This document shows positions 18,746 to 26,848 of a DNA stretch of 41,621 nucleotides, piece by piece. Origin of the DNA: Acidobacteriota bacterium (GTDB lineage Bacteria; Acidobacteriota; Terriglobia; UBA7540); contig QHZO01000003.1 in NCBI GenBank assembly GCA_003224695.1, positions 7,759 through 49,379 of the forward strand, written 5' to 3'. The notes below the pieces were generated by a model that saw only the letters and a list, made by a program, of their open reading frames with translations, was not told where the DNA came from and made no database searches. A program made the translations under genes and the position numbers. Each line of letters opens with the position of its first letter. Position 1 is the first letter of the stretch.

Positions 18746-20149
18746 TTGGCTGAAATTTACGATGTGGCGATTATCGGCAGCGGCCCTGGCGGATACGTGG
18801 CGGCCATCCGCGCCGGTCAATTGGGGCTCAAGACCGTCGTCGTCGAAAAAGACAACAAACTCGGCGGGACGTGCCTCCATGTTGGCTGCATTCCCACCAA
18901 AGCCCTGCTCTTCAATGCGGAAGTCTACGACCATTTTAAGAACGCCGCCGATTTCGGGATCGAATGCAAAAGCTTTTCGGTGAACTGGCAGGCCATCCAG
19001 GACCGCAAGACCAAAGTCGTGACCAAGCTCTCGAAGGGTATCGAATTTCTGTTCAAGAAAAACAAGGTCGAATGGGTGCAGGGATTCGGCCGGCTGGCGG
19101 GCCCGGGCCGCGTCGCGGTGACGGACGCGAAGAATCTGTCGCGTGAAATCGCTGCCAAGGCGATTGTGCTCGCCACCGGTTCGGAAGCCAAAATGTTGGC
19201 GCGGCTCGAACCCGACGCCAAAGTGATTCTGACCAACAAGGAAATCCTGAGCCTCCCTGCGATTCCGAAATCCATGGTGATCATCGGCGCGGGAGCGGTG
19301 GGTGTCGAGTTCGCTTCGATCTTTCACCGCTTCGGCGCCGCGGTCACGATGCTCGAAATGCTTCCTCGCGCGGTGCCGCTCGAAGACGAAGAGGTCGCGG
19401 CGGAACTCGAGAAGTCTTTCCGCAAACAGGGGATCGCGATGCACACCGGGGCGCGCGTCGAGAAGGTGACAAAGACAGCCAAGGGCGCAGCCGTGGAATT
19501 CACGGGCTCCGACGGCAAGGCGCAAAAAATTGAGACGGAGACGGTGCTGGTGGCCGTGGGCCGCGCGGCGAACACGGCCAACATCGGAATCGAGAAGACG
19601 CGCATCCAGCTCGAGCACGGGTTCATTAAAACCAACCAGCACATGCAGACCGAAGAGCCGGGCGTTTACGCCATCGGCGACCTCGTCGCGGGAAGCCCCT
19701 TGCTAGCCCACGTCGGGCAGAGGGAAGGCATCGTGGCGGTGACCCACGCCGCCGGCAAGCCCGCCGAGCCCATCAATTATCTTCAGGTCCCGAATTGCAC
19801 CTATTCGGAGCCCGAAATTTCGAGCGTCGGCTTGAGCGAGCGCGCGGCGCGCGAGAAAGGTTACAAAGTCAAAGTCGGGAAATTTCCTTTTGCGGCCAAC
19901 AGCAAAGCGGCCATTCTCGGCGTTCGCGAAGGGTTTGTGAAAATCGTCAGCGACGAGAAGTACGGCGAAATCCTGGGCGTCCACATGATAGGGCCGCGGG
20001 TGACGGAACTGATCGCGGAAGCGGTGATGGCGATGCGCCTGGAGGCCACGGTGGACGACCTGGCGGGCGCCATCCATGCCCACCCAACGCTCACCGAGGC
20101 GGTGCTCGAGGCGGCCGAGGGCGTTCACGGGATGTCGGTTCATATTTAG
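18746..20149 (+). CDS. lpdA: dihydrolipoamide dehydrogenase (E3)
   Basis: YDVAIIGSGPGGYVAAIRAGQLG, GGTCLHVGCIPTKALL, VYAIGDLVAGSPLLAHVGQREG, HAHPTLTEAVLEAA; TTG start at 18746 preceded by GGAGG. Confidence 0.93.
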   Translation: MAEIYDVAIIGSGPGGYVAAIRAGQLGLKTVVVEKDNKLGGTCLHVGCIPTKALLFNAEVYDHFKNAADFGIECKSFSVNWQAIQDRKTKVVTKLSKGIEFLFKKNKVEWVQGFGRLAGPGRVAVTDAKNLSREIAAKAIVLATGSEAKMLARLEPDAKVILTNKEILSLPAIPKSMVIIGAGAVGVEFASIFHRFGAAVTMLEMLPRAVPLEDEEVAAELEKSFRKQGIAMHTGARVEKVTKTAKGAAVEFTGSDGKAQKIETETVLVAVGRAANTANIGIEKTRIQLEHGFIKTNQHMQTEEPGVYAIGDLVAGSPLLAHVGQREGIVAVTHAAGKPAEPINYLQVPNCTYSEPEISSVGLSERAAREKGYKVKVGKFPFAANSKAAILGVREGFVKIVSDEKYGEILGVHMIGPRVTELIAEAVMAMRLEATVDDLAGAIHAHPTLTEAVLEAAEGVHGMSVHI

Positions 20150-20229
20150 CTTTCAGCCGTCAGCCATCAGTTTTCAGCGAGAAGTTGTGTAGAGTCCTGC
20201 TGAGGACTGACGGCTGAGAGCTGAAGGCT
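20148..20229. repeat. heptamer hairpin A (lpd/lipB junction)
   Basis: AGCTTTCAGCCGTCAGCCATCAGTTTTCAG (20148-20177) vs reverse complement of 20200-20229 AGCCTTCAGCTCTCAGCCGTCAGTCCTCAG, 24/30 identical. Confidence 0.85.
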
Positions 20230-20235
20230 CCTTTC

Positions 20236-20910
20236 ATGCTTTGCTACGTTGAACAACTCGGGGTGGTCCTCTACGCCGAGGGCCTGCGCTTGCAGCGGGA
20301 GAAGGTTGCTGCGCGCAAGGCGGGCGCCATTCCGGACACGCTGCTCTTGCTCGAGCACCCGCACGTCATCACGCTCGGCCGGAATGCGCGCCGCGAGCAT
20401 TTGCTTGCATCCGCCGAAGCGCTCCGGGCGTTAGGGATCGAACTTTTCGAAACGGACCGCGGCGGGGACCTGACGTACCACGGGCCCGGGCAATTGGTCG
20501 GCTACCCGATATTGGACCTGGCCGAGCACCGCCGCGATGTCGCCTGGTACATGCGCTCGCTCGAAGAGGCGCTGATTCGCGTCGCGGCCGATTTCGGCGT
20601 CGAAGCCGCGGGGCTGGCGGGCGCGCCGGGCGTGTGGGTGGGCGAGGCGAAACTTGCCGCCATGGGCGTGCATCTTTCGCGCTGGGTCACCTCGCACGGA
20701 TTCGCGCTGAACGTCAACACGGACCTCGACTATTTTCGTTGGATCGTTCCCTGCGGCCTCGCGGACAAAGGCGTGACGTCGCTCGAAAAGCTTCTCGGCC
20801 GCCGCGTGGAGATCAAAGGCGCAGTCGAAAGTGTGGTCGAGAAGTTTGGTGAGGTGTTTGGAATGGAAATGCGGAGCCGTCAAGGGTTGACAGTCCAAAG
20901 TTCAACGTAG
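20236..20910 (+). CDS. lipB: octanoyl-[ACP]:protein N-octanoyltransferase
   Basis: LLLLEHPHVITLGRNARREHLL, GGDLTYHGPGQLVGYPI, GVWVGEAKLAAMGVHLSRWVTSHGFALNVNTDL, VPCGL. Confidence 0.95.
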   Translation: MLCYVEQLGVVLYAEGLRLQREKVAARKAGAIPDTLLLLEHPHVITLGRNARREHLLASAEALRALGIELFETDRGGDLTYHGPGQLVGYPILDLAEHRRDVAWYMRSLEEALIRVAADFGVEAAGLAGAPGVWVGEAKLAAMGVHLSRWVTSHGFALNVNTDLDYFRWIVPCGLADKGVTSLEKLLGRRVEIKGAVESVVEKFGEVFGMEMRSRQGLTVQSST

Positions 20911-20949
20911 GGCTGTTTCAACTCTCGACTGTCAACTTTCAACTGTCAA
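20887..20949. repeat. heptamer hairpin B (lipB/E1alpha junction)
   Basis: Left TTGACAG TCCAAAG TT...; right AACTCTC GACTGTC AACTTTC AACTGTC AA; arms converge and are partly complementary. Confidence 0.75.
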
Positions 20950-20955
20950 AGTCTT

Positions 20956-21915
20956 GTGAAACTATCCCGCGCACAACTCCACGACATCTACTATTTCCTG
21001 CGCCTTAACCGACGTGTGGACGAGCAGTTGACCAGCCTTTACCGGCAAGGAAAAGTGGTGGGCGGCGTTTATTCGGGCCTGGGGCAGGAGGCGATTTCGG
21101 TTGGAACGGCTTACGCGCTCGAGCGCGAGGACGTGGTCGGGCCGATGATCCGCAATGTCGGGACGCTGCTGGTGCGCGGCTACCGCCCGCGCGACCTGTT
21201 CCTGCAATACATGGCGCGCCGCGACGGCCCCACCGGCGGCCGGGACGCGAACACGCACTTCGGCGACCTCGCCCGAGGCGTCATCGCGCCCATCAGCATG
21301 CTCGGCGAGCTGGTTCCAGTGCTTGCGGGTGCGGGGCTGGCCGCGAAAATCCGCAAAGAGAAGCGCGTGGCGCTGACCTATATCGGCGACGGCGCGTCGA
21401 GCACCACGCCGTGCCACGAAGGCATGAACTTTGCGGCCGTGTTGAAATTGCCGCTCGTCGTTGTGGCGGAAAATAACGGTTGGGCCTACTCGACGCCGGT
21501 TGAGAAGCAGATGGCTATTGAGAACCTTGCTGACCGTGCCCAGGCCTACGGCATGGCTTCCGCAATCGTGGATGGCAACGATGTGCTGGCGGTCTACGAA
21601 GCCACGCGGAAGGCCGGCGAGCTTGCGCGGCGAGGCGGCGGGCCGACGCTCATCGAATGCAAGACCATGCGCATGAAAGGCCACGCCGAGCACGACGACG
21701 CGCGCTATGTCCCGCGTAAAGCGCTCGAAGCCTGGAAGAAGAAGGATCCAATTGAGCGCTTCGAAAAGTATTTGAAAACGAAAAAGCTCATGACTGCGGA
21801 TGAAAAGTCCGCCATCGAAGCGCGCGTTGAAAAGGAAATCCGCGAGGACGTCGAGTTTGCCGAATCGAGTCCGCTCCCCGCGCCTGAAGAAGCCGTGCGG
21901 CCTGCGTGGGCGTAG
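20956..21915 (+). CDS. thiamine-PP-dependent 2-oxoacid dehydrogenase E1 alpha subunit
   Basis: GKVVGGVYSGLGQEAISVGTAYAL, YIGDGASSTTPCHEGMNFAAVLKLPLVVVAENNGWAYSTPVEKQ; GTG start. Confidence 0.92.
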   Translation: MKLSRAQLHDIYYFLRLNRRVDEQLTSLYRQGKVVGGVYSGLGQEAISVGTAYALEREDVVGPMIRNVGTLLVRGYRPRDLFLQYMARRDGPTGGRDANTHFGDLARGVIAPISMLGELVPVLAGAGLAAKIRKEKRVALTYIGDGASSTTPCHEGMNFAAVLKLPLVVVAENNGWAYSTPVEKQMAIENLADRAQAYGMASAIVDGNDVLAVYEATRKAGELARRGGGPTLIECKTMRMKGHAEHDDARYVPRKALEAWKKKDPIERFEKYLKTKKLMTADEKSAIEARVEKEIREDVEFAESSPLPAPEEAVRPAWA

Positions 21916-22007
21916 CCGAGGCTTGGTTGCCAGACCTGGGCGGCTGAGATGAGTCATCTTTTGACAAAACATTTTCAGGAGTTCTACAAGCGGACTTACT
22001 GACCCAC

Positions 22008-22433
22008 TCAGAAAGGAGGGCGCGCACGCACACTTGGGAATCGCGCGAAGTCACGATCCAGAGTAATCCATTCGCACCCGTGCTCGATGGCCAAAGCGGC
22101 GAACCAAGCGTCCTGAACCAAATTTCCCGCGGCGCGGGTTCGCTGGCACAAATCGATAAAGATAGGCCAATGTCGGGGCCCCGGCTGAACCAGCTGACAG
22201 TTCGCTGGCTCAGTCAGAGCTTGGCAGAAGGCCAAGGCCTCTTCCAGGGGGGTGGGTCGGCCAAAAATGCGTGGGTGTGTGCAGATTCGAATCAGGGAGG
22301 CAAGCACCTGCGGAGAGACACCGTACGCCGATTCGCCGCGGAGCACCGATTGCAACCACTCGCGATGCCGTGCGTGGTCTGGTGCATCTCGCCGGAACGC
22401 GTAAACGAGCACGTTTACATCCGGCAGGATCAC
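22008..22433 (-). CDS. PIN-domain VapC-like toxin
   Basis: MILPDVNVLVYAFRRDAPDHARHREWL...WITLDRDFARFPSV. Confidence 0.9.
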   Translation of the reverse strand: MILPDVNVLVYAFRRDAPDHARHREWLQSVLRGESAYGVSPQVLASLIRICTHPRIFGRPTPLEEALAFCQALTEPANCQLVQPGPRHWPIFIDLCQRTRAAGNLVQDAWFAALAIEHGCEWITLDRDFARFPSVRARPPF

Positions 22434-22672
22434 TTGCGCCCTTCCATGATGTCCAGCAACGAGGCGTTATTACTAAGGTCAACGCCCGGCAGTGTCCCTC
22501 CGCCAACGCTGGACACAGGAAGCTCGATGCGTTTCCGGCGCGAGGGCTTCCGAACCGCGAGAAGGAGGCGCAACCCTTGTTCGATCATCGAGGTCAGTGT
22601 CTCTCCTCGTTTGGCCGCCTCTCGTTTGACTTGCCGGAGAAAGTTGTCGTTGAGACGTACGGTCGTCCTCAT
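22430..22672 (-). CDS. ribbon-helix-helix VapB-like antitoxin
   Basis: MRTTVRLNDNFLRQVKREAAKRGETLTSMIEQGLRLLLA; overlaps the toxin start. Confidence 0.88.
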   Translation of the reverse strand: MRTTVRLNDNFLRQVKREAAKRGETLTSMIEQGLRLLLAVRKPSRRKRIELPVSSVGGGTLPGVDLSNNASLLDIMEGRK

Positions 22673-22710
22673 ATGTCAAGACATATCATCATGATGCTTA
22701 TATGTCAAGG
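22671..22710 (-). promoter_or_regulatory. candidate vapBC operator/promoter with ATATGTC repeats
   Basis: ATATGTC-AA-GACATAT inverted repeat at 22671-22686 plus ATATGTCAAG again at 22700-22709; minus strand has TTGACA 17 nt before TATGTC. Confidence 0.55.
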
Positions 22711-22806
22711 TCCTTCGCCCGCTTCCATCGGGCGATTAAGTAGTCGGGTGACGCAAGGAATGAAGAGCGCCCGCGGTTTCGGAGTTCCTGGGCGGGGAAT
22801 ATAGTC

Positions 22807-23937
22807 TTGATCATGAGACCAGCCCGACGGAAAACGAAGGGACGATCATCGGCGGCGGGCCGTTCGCCCGATCACCCGATCACCCGATCACCCGATCATT
22901 CGTCCGCCAATTTACCCGATGCCAAGCTCTCCGAGCGGATGCTCTACTACTTGAAGCTGACGCGTGCGGCGGAGGAGCGCATCGAGCGCGTGCTCTACCG
23001 CCAGGGGAAAATTGTGGGCGGGGTTTACGTCGGGCGCGGGCAGGAGGCGATTGCCGTCGGCGCAGCCATCCAGCTTGTCGAGGGCGACGTGGTTTTGCCA
23101 AGCCACCGCGATTTCGCCGCGTTCGTCATTCGCGGCTTCACGCTCAAGGAAATTTTTTGCAATTGGATGGGGCGCGCGAACGGACCCACGCGCGGCCGCG
23201 ACAATACCCTGCACCTTGGCGATATGGGCCGCGGCGTCATCCCCATCATCTCGCATTTGGGGGACACGTGCCCGGTGGCCTGCGGCGTGGCGATGGCGCT
23301 GAAGCAGCGCGGCGAAGGGCGTGTAGCGCTGGTCCATTTCGGCGAGGGCACCACCAGCCGGGGCGACGTCCACGAAGCGATGAACTGGGCGGCGGTGATG
23401 AAGCTGCCCGTGATTTTCATCTGCAACAACAACGCCTATGCTTACTCGACGCCCACCGAGAAGCAATACGCCGTCAAGGACCTCGCCGTGCGCGGCGCGG
23501 CCTACGGCATGCCGGGCGCGAAGGTTGATGGGAATGACGTCCTGGCGGTTTACTCCGCCGTCGCCGAAGCGATCCGCCTGGCTCGGGCAGGACGCGGGCC
23601 GAGTTTCCTGGAGTGCAGAACTTTCCGCATGACGGGCCACTCCGCACACGACATGGCGGAATACGTCCCCGACAAACTCTTCGCTGAATGGCAAGAGAAA
23701 GACCCGATCGGGTTGCTCGAGAGAAAGCTCCTTTCGAGCCGCATATTGACGCGCGAGCGTATCCACGAAATTGAGAAGACCATCGAGAAAGAGATTGACG
23801 ATGCCGTGGCTTTCGCGGATTCGAGCCCGATGCCGGAGGGACCAACGGCGCTCGAGGACGCGTATTGTGGCCCGAAGTGTGGCTGGGAGAAGACTTCCCT
23901 GGTCCCTAGTCCTTCATCCGTGGTTCGAAACAATTGA
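22807..23937 (+). CDS. second thiamine-PP-dependent E1 alpha subunit
   Basis: LKLTRAAEERIERVLYRQGKIVGGVYVGRGQEAIAVGAA, HFGEGTTSRGDVHEAMNWAAVMKLPVIFICNNNAYAYSTPTEKQ; N-terminal start uncertain, passes through a tandem repeat. Confidence 0.9.
   Translation: MIMRPARRKTKGRSSAAGRSPDHPITRSPDHSSANLPDAKLSERMLYYLKLTRAAEERIERVLYRQGKIVGGVYVGRGQEAIAVGAAIQLVEGDVVLPSHRDFAAFVIRGFTLKEIFCNWMGRANGPTRGRDNTLHLGDMGRGVIPIISHLGDTCPVACGVAMALKQRGEGRVALVHFGEGTTSRGDVHEAMNWAAVMKLPVIFICNNNAYAYSTPTEKQYAVKDLAVRGAAYGMPGAKVDGNDVLAVYSAVAEAIRLARAGRGPSFLECRTFRMTGHSAHDMAEYVPDKLFAEWQEKDPIGLLERKLLSSRILTRERIHEIEKTIEKEIDDAVAFADSSPMPEGPTALEDAYCGPKCGWEKTSLVPSPSSVVRNN
22839..22902. repeat. octamer tandem repeat C (CGATCACC x3 + CGATCATT)
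   Basis: CGATCACC at 22869, 22877, 22885 and CGATCATT at 22893; short opposing arm GGACGATCATCGG. Confidence 0.85.
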
Positions 23938-23970
23938 CTACGGACAACCGACCGCGGACGACGGACAAGC
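23900..23970. repeat. heptamer hairpin D (E1alpha'/E1beta junction)
   Basis: Left TGGTCCC TAGTCCT TCATCCG TGGTTCG (23900-23927); right GACTACG GACAACC GACCGCG GACGACG GACAAGC (23936-23970). Confidence 0.8.
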
Positions 23971-23990
23971 GCAGCAGACGAGGCGAATAC

Positions 23991-24965
23991 ATGCCGGTGA
24001 TGACATATCTCGATGCTATCCGCCAGGGCATCTGGGAAGAGATGGAGCGCGACCCATCGGTTTTCCTCCTGGGCGAGGACATTGGCGCTTACGGCGGCGC
24101 GTTCAAAGTGACGGCGGGGATGCTCGAAAAGTTCGGCGCTGAGCGCGTCATAGACACGCCGATTTCGGAATCGGCGATAGTTGGCGCGGCCGTCGGAGCG
24201 GCGCTGATGGGCATGCGCCCGGTCGCCGAAATGCAGTTCATGGACTTCATCTCCTGCGGCTTCGACCAAATCGTGAATATGGCCGCGAAGATCCATTACC
24301 GCTGGGGAGCGAAGGTGCCGCTGGTGATCCGAGGGCCGGCGGGCGCGGGCGTCCACGGCGGGCCGTTCCACTCGCAGTCGAACGAAATGTGGTTTGTACA
24401 CACGCCGGGCCTCAAGGTGGTTGTCCCCGCGACGGCGTACGACGCCAAGGGGCTCATCAAGGCGGCGATCCGCGACGACAACCCGGTGCTTTACTTCGAG
24501 CACAAATTTCTATACCGCCGGATCAAAGACGATGTGCCCGAAGAGGACTATACCGTTGCCATCGGCCAGGCGCGCATCGCGCGAGAGGGGAGCGACTTAA
24601 CGCTCATCACCTATGGGGCGATGGTCTGGGCCGCGCTCGAAGCGGCCGACACGCTGGCGAAAGAGGGCGTGTCCGTCGAGGTCGTTGATTTGCGCTCGCT
24701 CCTGCCCTACGATGAGCAGACGGTGCTCGCAAGCGTGCGAAAGACCAACAAAGTTTTGCTGCTTCACGAGGACACGCGGACCGGCGGCATGGCCGGTGAA
24801 CTCGCGGCGCTGATTGCCGAAACATCTTTTGAAGATTTGGACGGCCCGATCGTCCGCGTCACCGCGCCTGACACGCCGGTGCCTTTTTCGCCGCCGCTCG
24901 AAGAGTATTTTCTCCCGAACGCCCAAAAGGTGGCGGAAGCAGCGCGGAAATTGGCAGCCTACTGA
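23991..24965 (+). CDS. 2-oxoacid dehydrogenase E1 beta subunit
   Basis: MPVMTYLDAIRQGIWEEMERDPSVFLLGEDIGAYGGAFKVTAGM, VDLRSLLPYDEQTVLASVRKT. Confidence 0.93.
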   Translation: MPVMTYLDAIRQGIWEEMERDPSVFLLGEDIGAYGGAFKVTAGMLEKFGAERVIDTPISESAIVGAAVGAALMGMRPVAEMQFMDFISCGFDQIVNMAAKIHYRWGAKVPLVIRGPAGAGVHGGPFHSQSNEMWFVHTPGLKVVVPATAYDAKGLIKAAIRDDNPVLYFEHKFLYRRIKDDVPEEDYTVAIGQARIAREGSDLTLITYGAMVWAALEAADTLAKEGVSVEVVDLRSLLPYDEQTVLASVRKTNKVLLLHEDTRTGGMAGELAALIAETSFEDLDGPIVRVTAPDTPVPFSPPLEEYFLPNAQKVAEAARKLAAY

Positions 24966-24966
24966 G

Positions 24967-25476
24967 AAGTGGCGAGTGGTTAGTGGCAAGTGGCAAGTTG
25001 TGGAAAGTTCTAAGTTTTACGGGCGGAGGGGCAGTTGGCGGAAGGGGAACGGAAAGTTGCAGAAGGACAGAGGAAGGTGAAAAGTTATAAGGATTTACTC
25101 GTCTGGCAAAAGGGCATTTCACTGGTAAAGAAAGTCTACGTTTTGACCCAAAAATATCCCGATCTTGAGAGATTTGGACTGGTTGCTCAAATGCGTCGGG
25201 CATCAGTCTCGATTCCCTCCAATATCGCGGAGGGTCAAGCGCGCCACACACGGAAGGAATTCATTCAATTTCTTTCACATTCGGAAGGCTCTGTCGCAGA
25301 ATTGGAGACTCAGATCGTGCTCAGCCTTGAGTTAGGATATTGCTCGGAGGTGGAAACACAAGGCATCACGGTACTCACGACGGAGCTGAGCAAAATGCTG
25401 GATTCGCTTCGCCGAAAGCTTGAGATGAACGGATGACAGTCTTTGCTTGCCACTGGCCACTAACCACTCGCCACTT
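24967..25476 (+). mobile_element. candidate IVS-like element: four-helix-bundle ORF bracketed by 31-nt heptameric inverted repeats
   Basis: 24967-24997 AAGTGGCGAGTGGTTAGTGGCAAGTGGCAAG; 25446-25476 CTTGCCACTGGCCACTAACCACTCGCCACTT; 30/31 complementary; encloses S23-like ORF. Confidence 0.6.
25077..25436 (+). CDS. four-helix-bundle protein, S23 / 23S rRNA intervening-sequence protein family
   Basis: VKSYKDLLVWQKGISLVKKVYVLTQKYPDLERFGLVAQMRRASVSIPSNIAEGQARHTRKEFIQFLSHSEGSVAELETQIVLSLELGY. Confidence 0.93.
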   Translation: MKSYKDLLVWQKGISLVKKVYVLTQKYPDLERFGLVAQMRRASVSIPSNIAEGQARHTRKEFIQFLSHSEGSVAELETQIVLSLELGYCSEVETQGITVLTTELSKMLDSLRRKLEMNG

Positions 25477-25512
25477 TCTAGTGCTTGCCACTTGCCACTC
25501 GCCACTTGCCAC
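25446..25512. repeat. heptamer array E' upstream of E2
   Basis: TTGCCAC TGGCCAC TAACCAC TCGCCAC TTTCTAG TGC TTGCCAC TTGCCAC TCGCCAC TTGCCAC. Confidence 0.9.
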
Positions 25513-25535
25513 TACTCTGCCGTGGAGGCAGACCC

Positions 25536-26846
25536 ATGCCCACTAACGTCATCATGCCGCAGATGGGAGAGAGCGTCGCGGAAGGCACCGTCACGAAGTG
25601 GCTGAAGAAGGTGGGCGACCGCGTGGAGCGCGATGAGCCGCTGTTTGAGATTTCGACCGACAAGGTGGACGCGGAAATTCCCTCCCCGGCTTCAGGGACA
25701 CTCGCCAAAATCCTGGTCAAAGAGAGCGAAACCGTTGAGGTGAACACCGTGGTCGCGGTGATTGACGGCGAAGGCGCGGCGGCGGCAGCGGCCCCTCCCG
25801 CGGCGCCCGCAAAGGCGGCGAAGCCTGCCGCGGGGCCTGAGGTCGCAGCCGCTGTTACGGCTCCTCCCAAGCCGGAGGCCGCGCCGCCTGTTACGCCCGC
25901 TCCGGGTGGTCGAGCGGCGGCTCCCCCTTCCGCGGGGGAGAAGGTGCGATCCTCGCCGCTCGTCCGGCGCATCGCGCGCGAACACAACGTGGACGTGGCG
26001 CAAATCCCGGGCACAGGCCAGGGCGGCCGCGTCAGCAAGAAAGATATCCTCGCCTATCTGGCGCAGGCGGGGCCCTCTCGAGCGGCCGTGCCTGTCTCAG
26101 ATGTTGAGCGGAAACGGGCCCCGGCGCCCGCCGCCCCTCGCATGGTCTTCAGCGGCCCGACGGAAACAGTCGCCATGACGCCGATGCGTCGGCAAATTGC
26201 CGAGCACATGGCCGTCAGCAAGCGCACCTCGGCGCACGTCACCACGGTTTTCGAAATCGAAATGAGCAAAGTGGTTGAGATGCGCGAGAGGAGCGCCGCG
26301 GAGTTCGAGCGCCGCAACGGATTAAAGCTCACCTACACACCGTTTTTCTTCCGCGCGGCCGTCGAAGCCATTAAGGAATTCCCGATTTTGAATTCTTCGG
26401 TCGAGGGCACGAACATCGTTTACCGGCGCGACGTGAACGTCGGCGTGGCGGTGGCGCTGGAGACCGGCCTGATCGTCCCCGTCATCAAAAACGCCGACGA
26501 AAAGAATTTCCTGGGCATCGCGCGCGCCGTCGAAGACTTGGCCGGCCGGGCCCGCACGAAGCGCCTGAGCGTGGAGGAGGTCCAGGGCGGGACATTCACC
26601 CTCACCAATCCGGGCGTCTTCGGCAGCCTGTTCGGGACGCCCATCATCCATCAGCCCCAGGTCGCGATTCTCGGCGTGGGAGCAATCGAGAAGCGCGCCG
26701 TCATCCGCCACGACGCCATTGCCATCCGGCCGATGGTCTATCTCGCCCTCACCTTCGACCATCGCATTATTGATGGCGCAGTCGCCGACCAGTTCATGGG
26801 GCGCATCAAGTCCGTGCTGGAGAATTGGGATGAGCCGGTGCTGTAG
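25536..26846 (+). CDS. 2-oxoacid dehydrogenase dihydrolipoamide acyltransferase (E2), single lipoyl domain
   Basis: VIMPQMGESVAEGTVTKWLKKVGD...EISTDKVDAEIPSP; E3-binding SSPLVRRIAREHNVDVAQIPGTGQGGRVSKKDI; FDHRIIDGAVADQFM; GGAGG upstream of ATG. Confidence 0.93.
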   Translation: MPTNVIMPQMGESVAEGTVTKWLKKVGDRVERDEPLFEISTDKVDAEIPSPASGTLAKILVKESETVEVNTVVAVIDGEGAAAAAAPPAAPAKAAKPAAGPEVAAAVTAPPKPEAAPPVTPAPGGRAAAPPSAGEKVRSSPLVRRIAREHNVDVAQIPGTGQGGRVSKKDILAYLAQAGPSRAAVPVSDVERKRAPAPAAPRMVFSGPTETVAMTPMRRQIAEHMAVSKRTSAHVTTVFEIEMSKVVEMRERSAAEFERRNGLKLTYTPFFFRAAVEAIKEFPILNSSVEGTNIVYRRDVNVGVAVALETGLIVPVIKNADEKNFLGIARAVEDLAGRARTKRLSVEEVQGGTFTLTNPGVFGSLFGTPIIHQPQVAILGVGAIEKRAVIRHDAIAIRPMVYLALTFDHRIIDGAVADQFMGRIKSVLENWDEPVL

Positions 26847-26848
26847 GG

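Noticed and set aside
18683-23766. Long minus-strand ORFs (18683..19642, 20962..21972, 22912..23766)
   Set aside because: Antisense shadows of lpdA and the E1 genes; composition mirrors the sense codons
23934-23990. E1beta start at TTG 23934
   Set aside because: The extra N-terminus is heptamer-encoded; ATG 23991 has a better RBS and matches the family start
24967-25476. Classical insertion sequence
   Set aside because: No transposase; the inverted repeat is internally heptameric and no clear target-site duplication can be seen
24967-25512. Diversity-generating retroelement (four-helix-bundle Avd-like gene)
   Set aside because: No reverse transcriptase and no template/variable repeat pair in the window; S23/IVP family fits better
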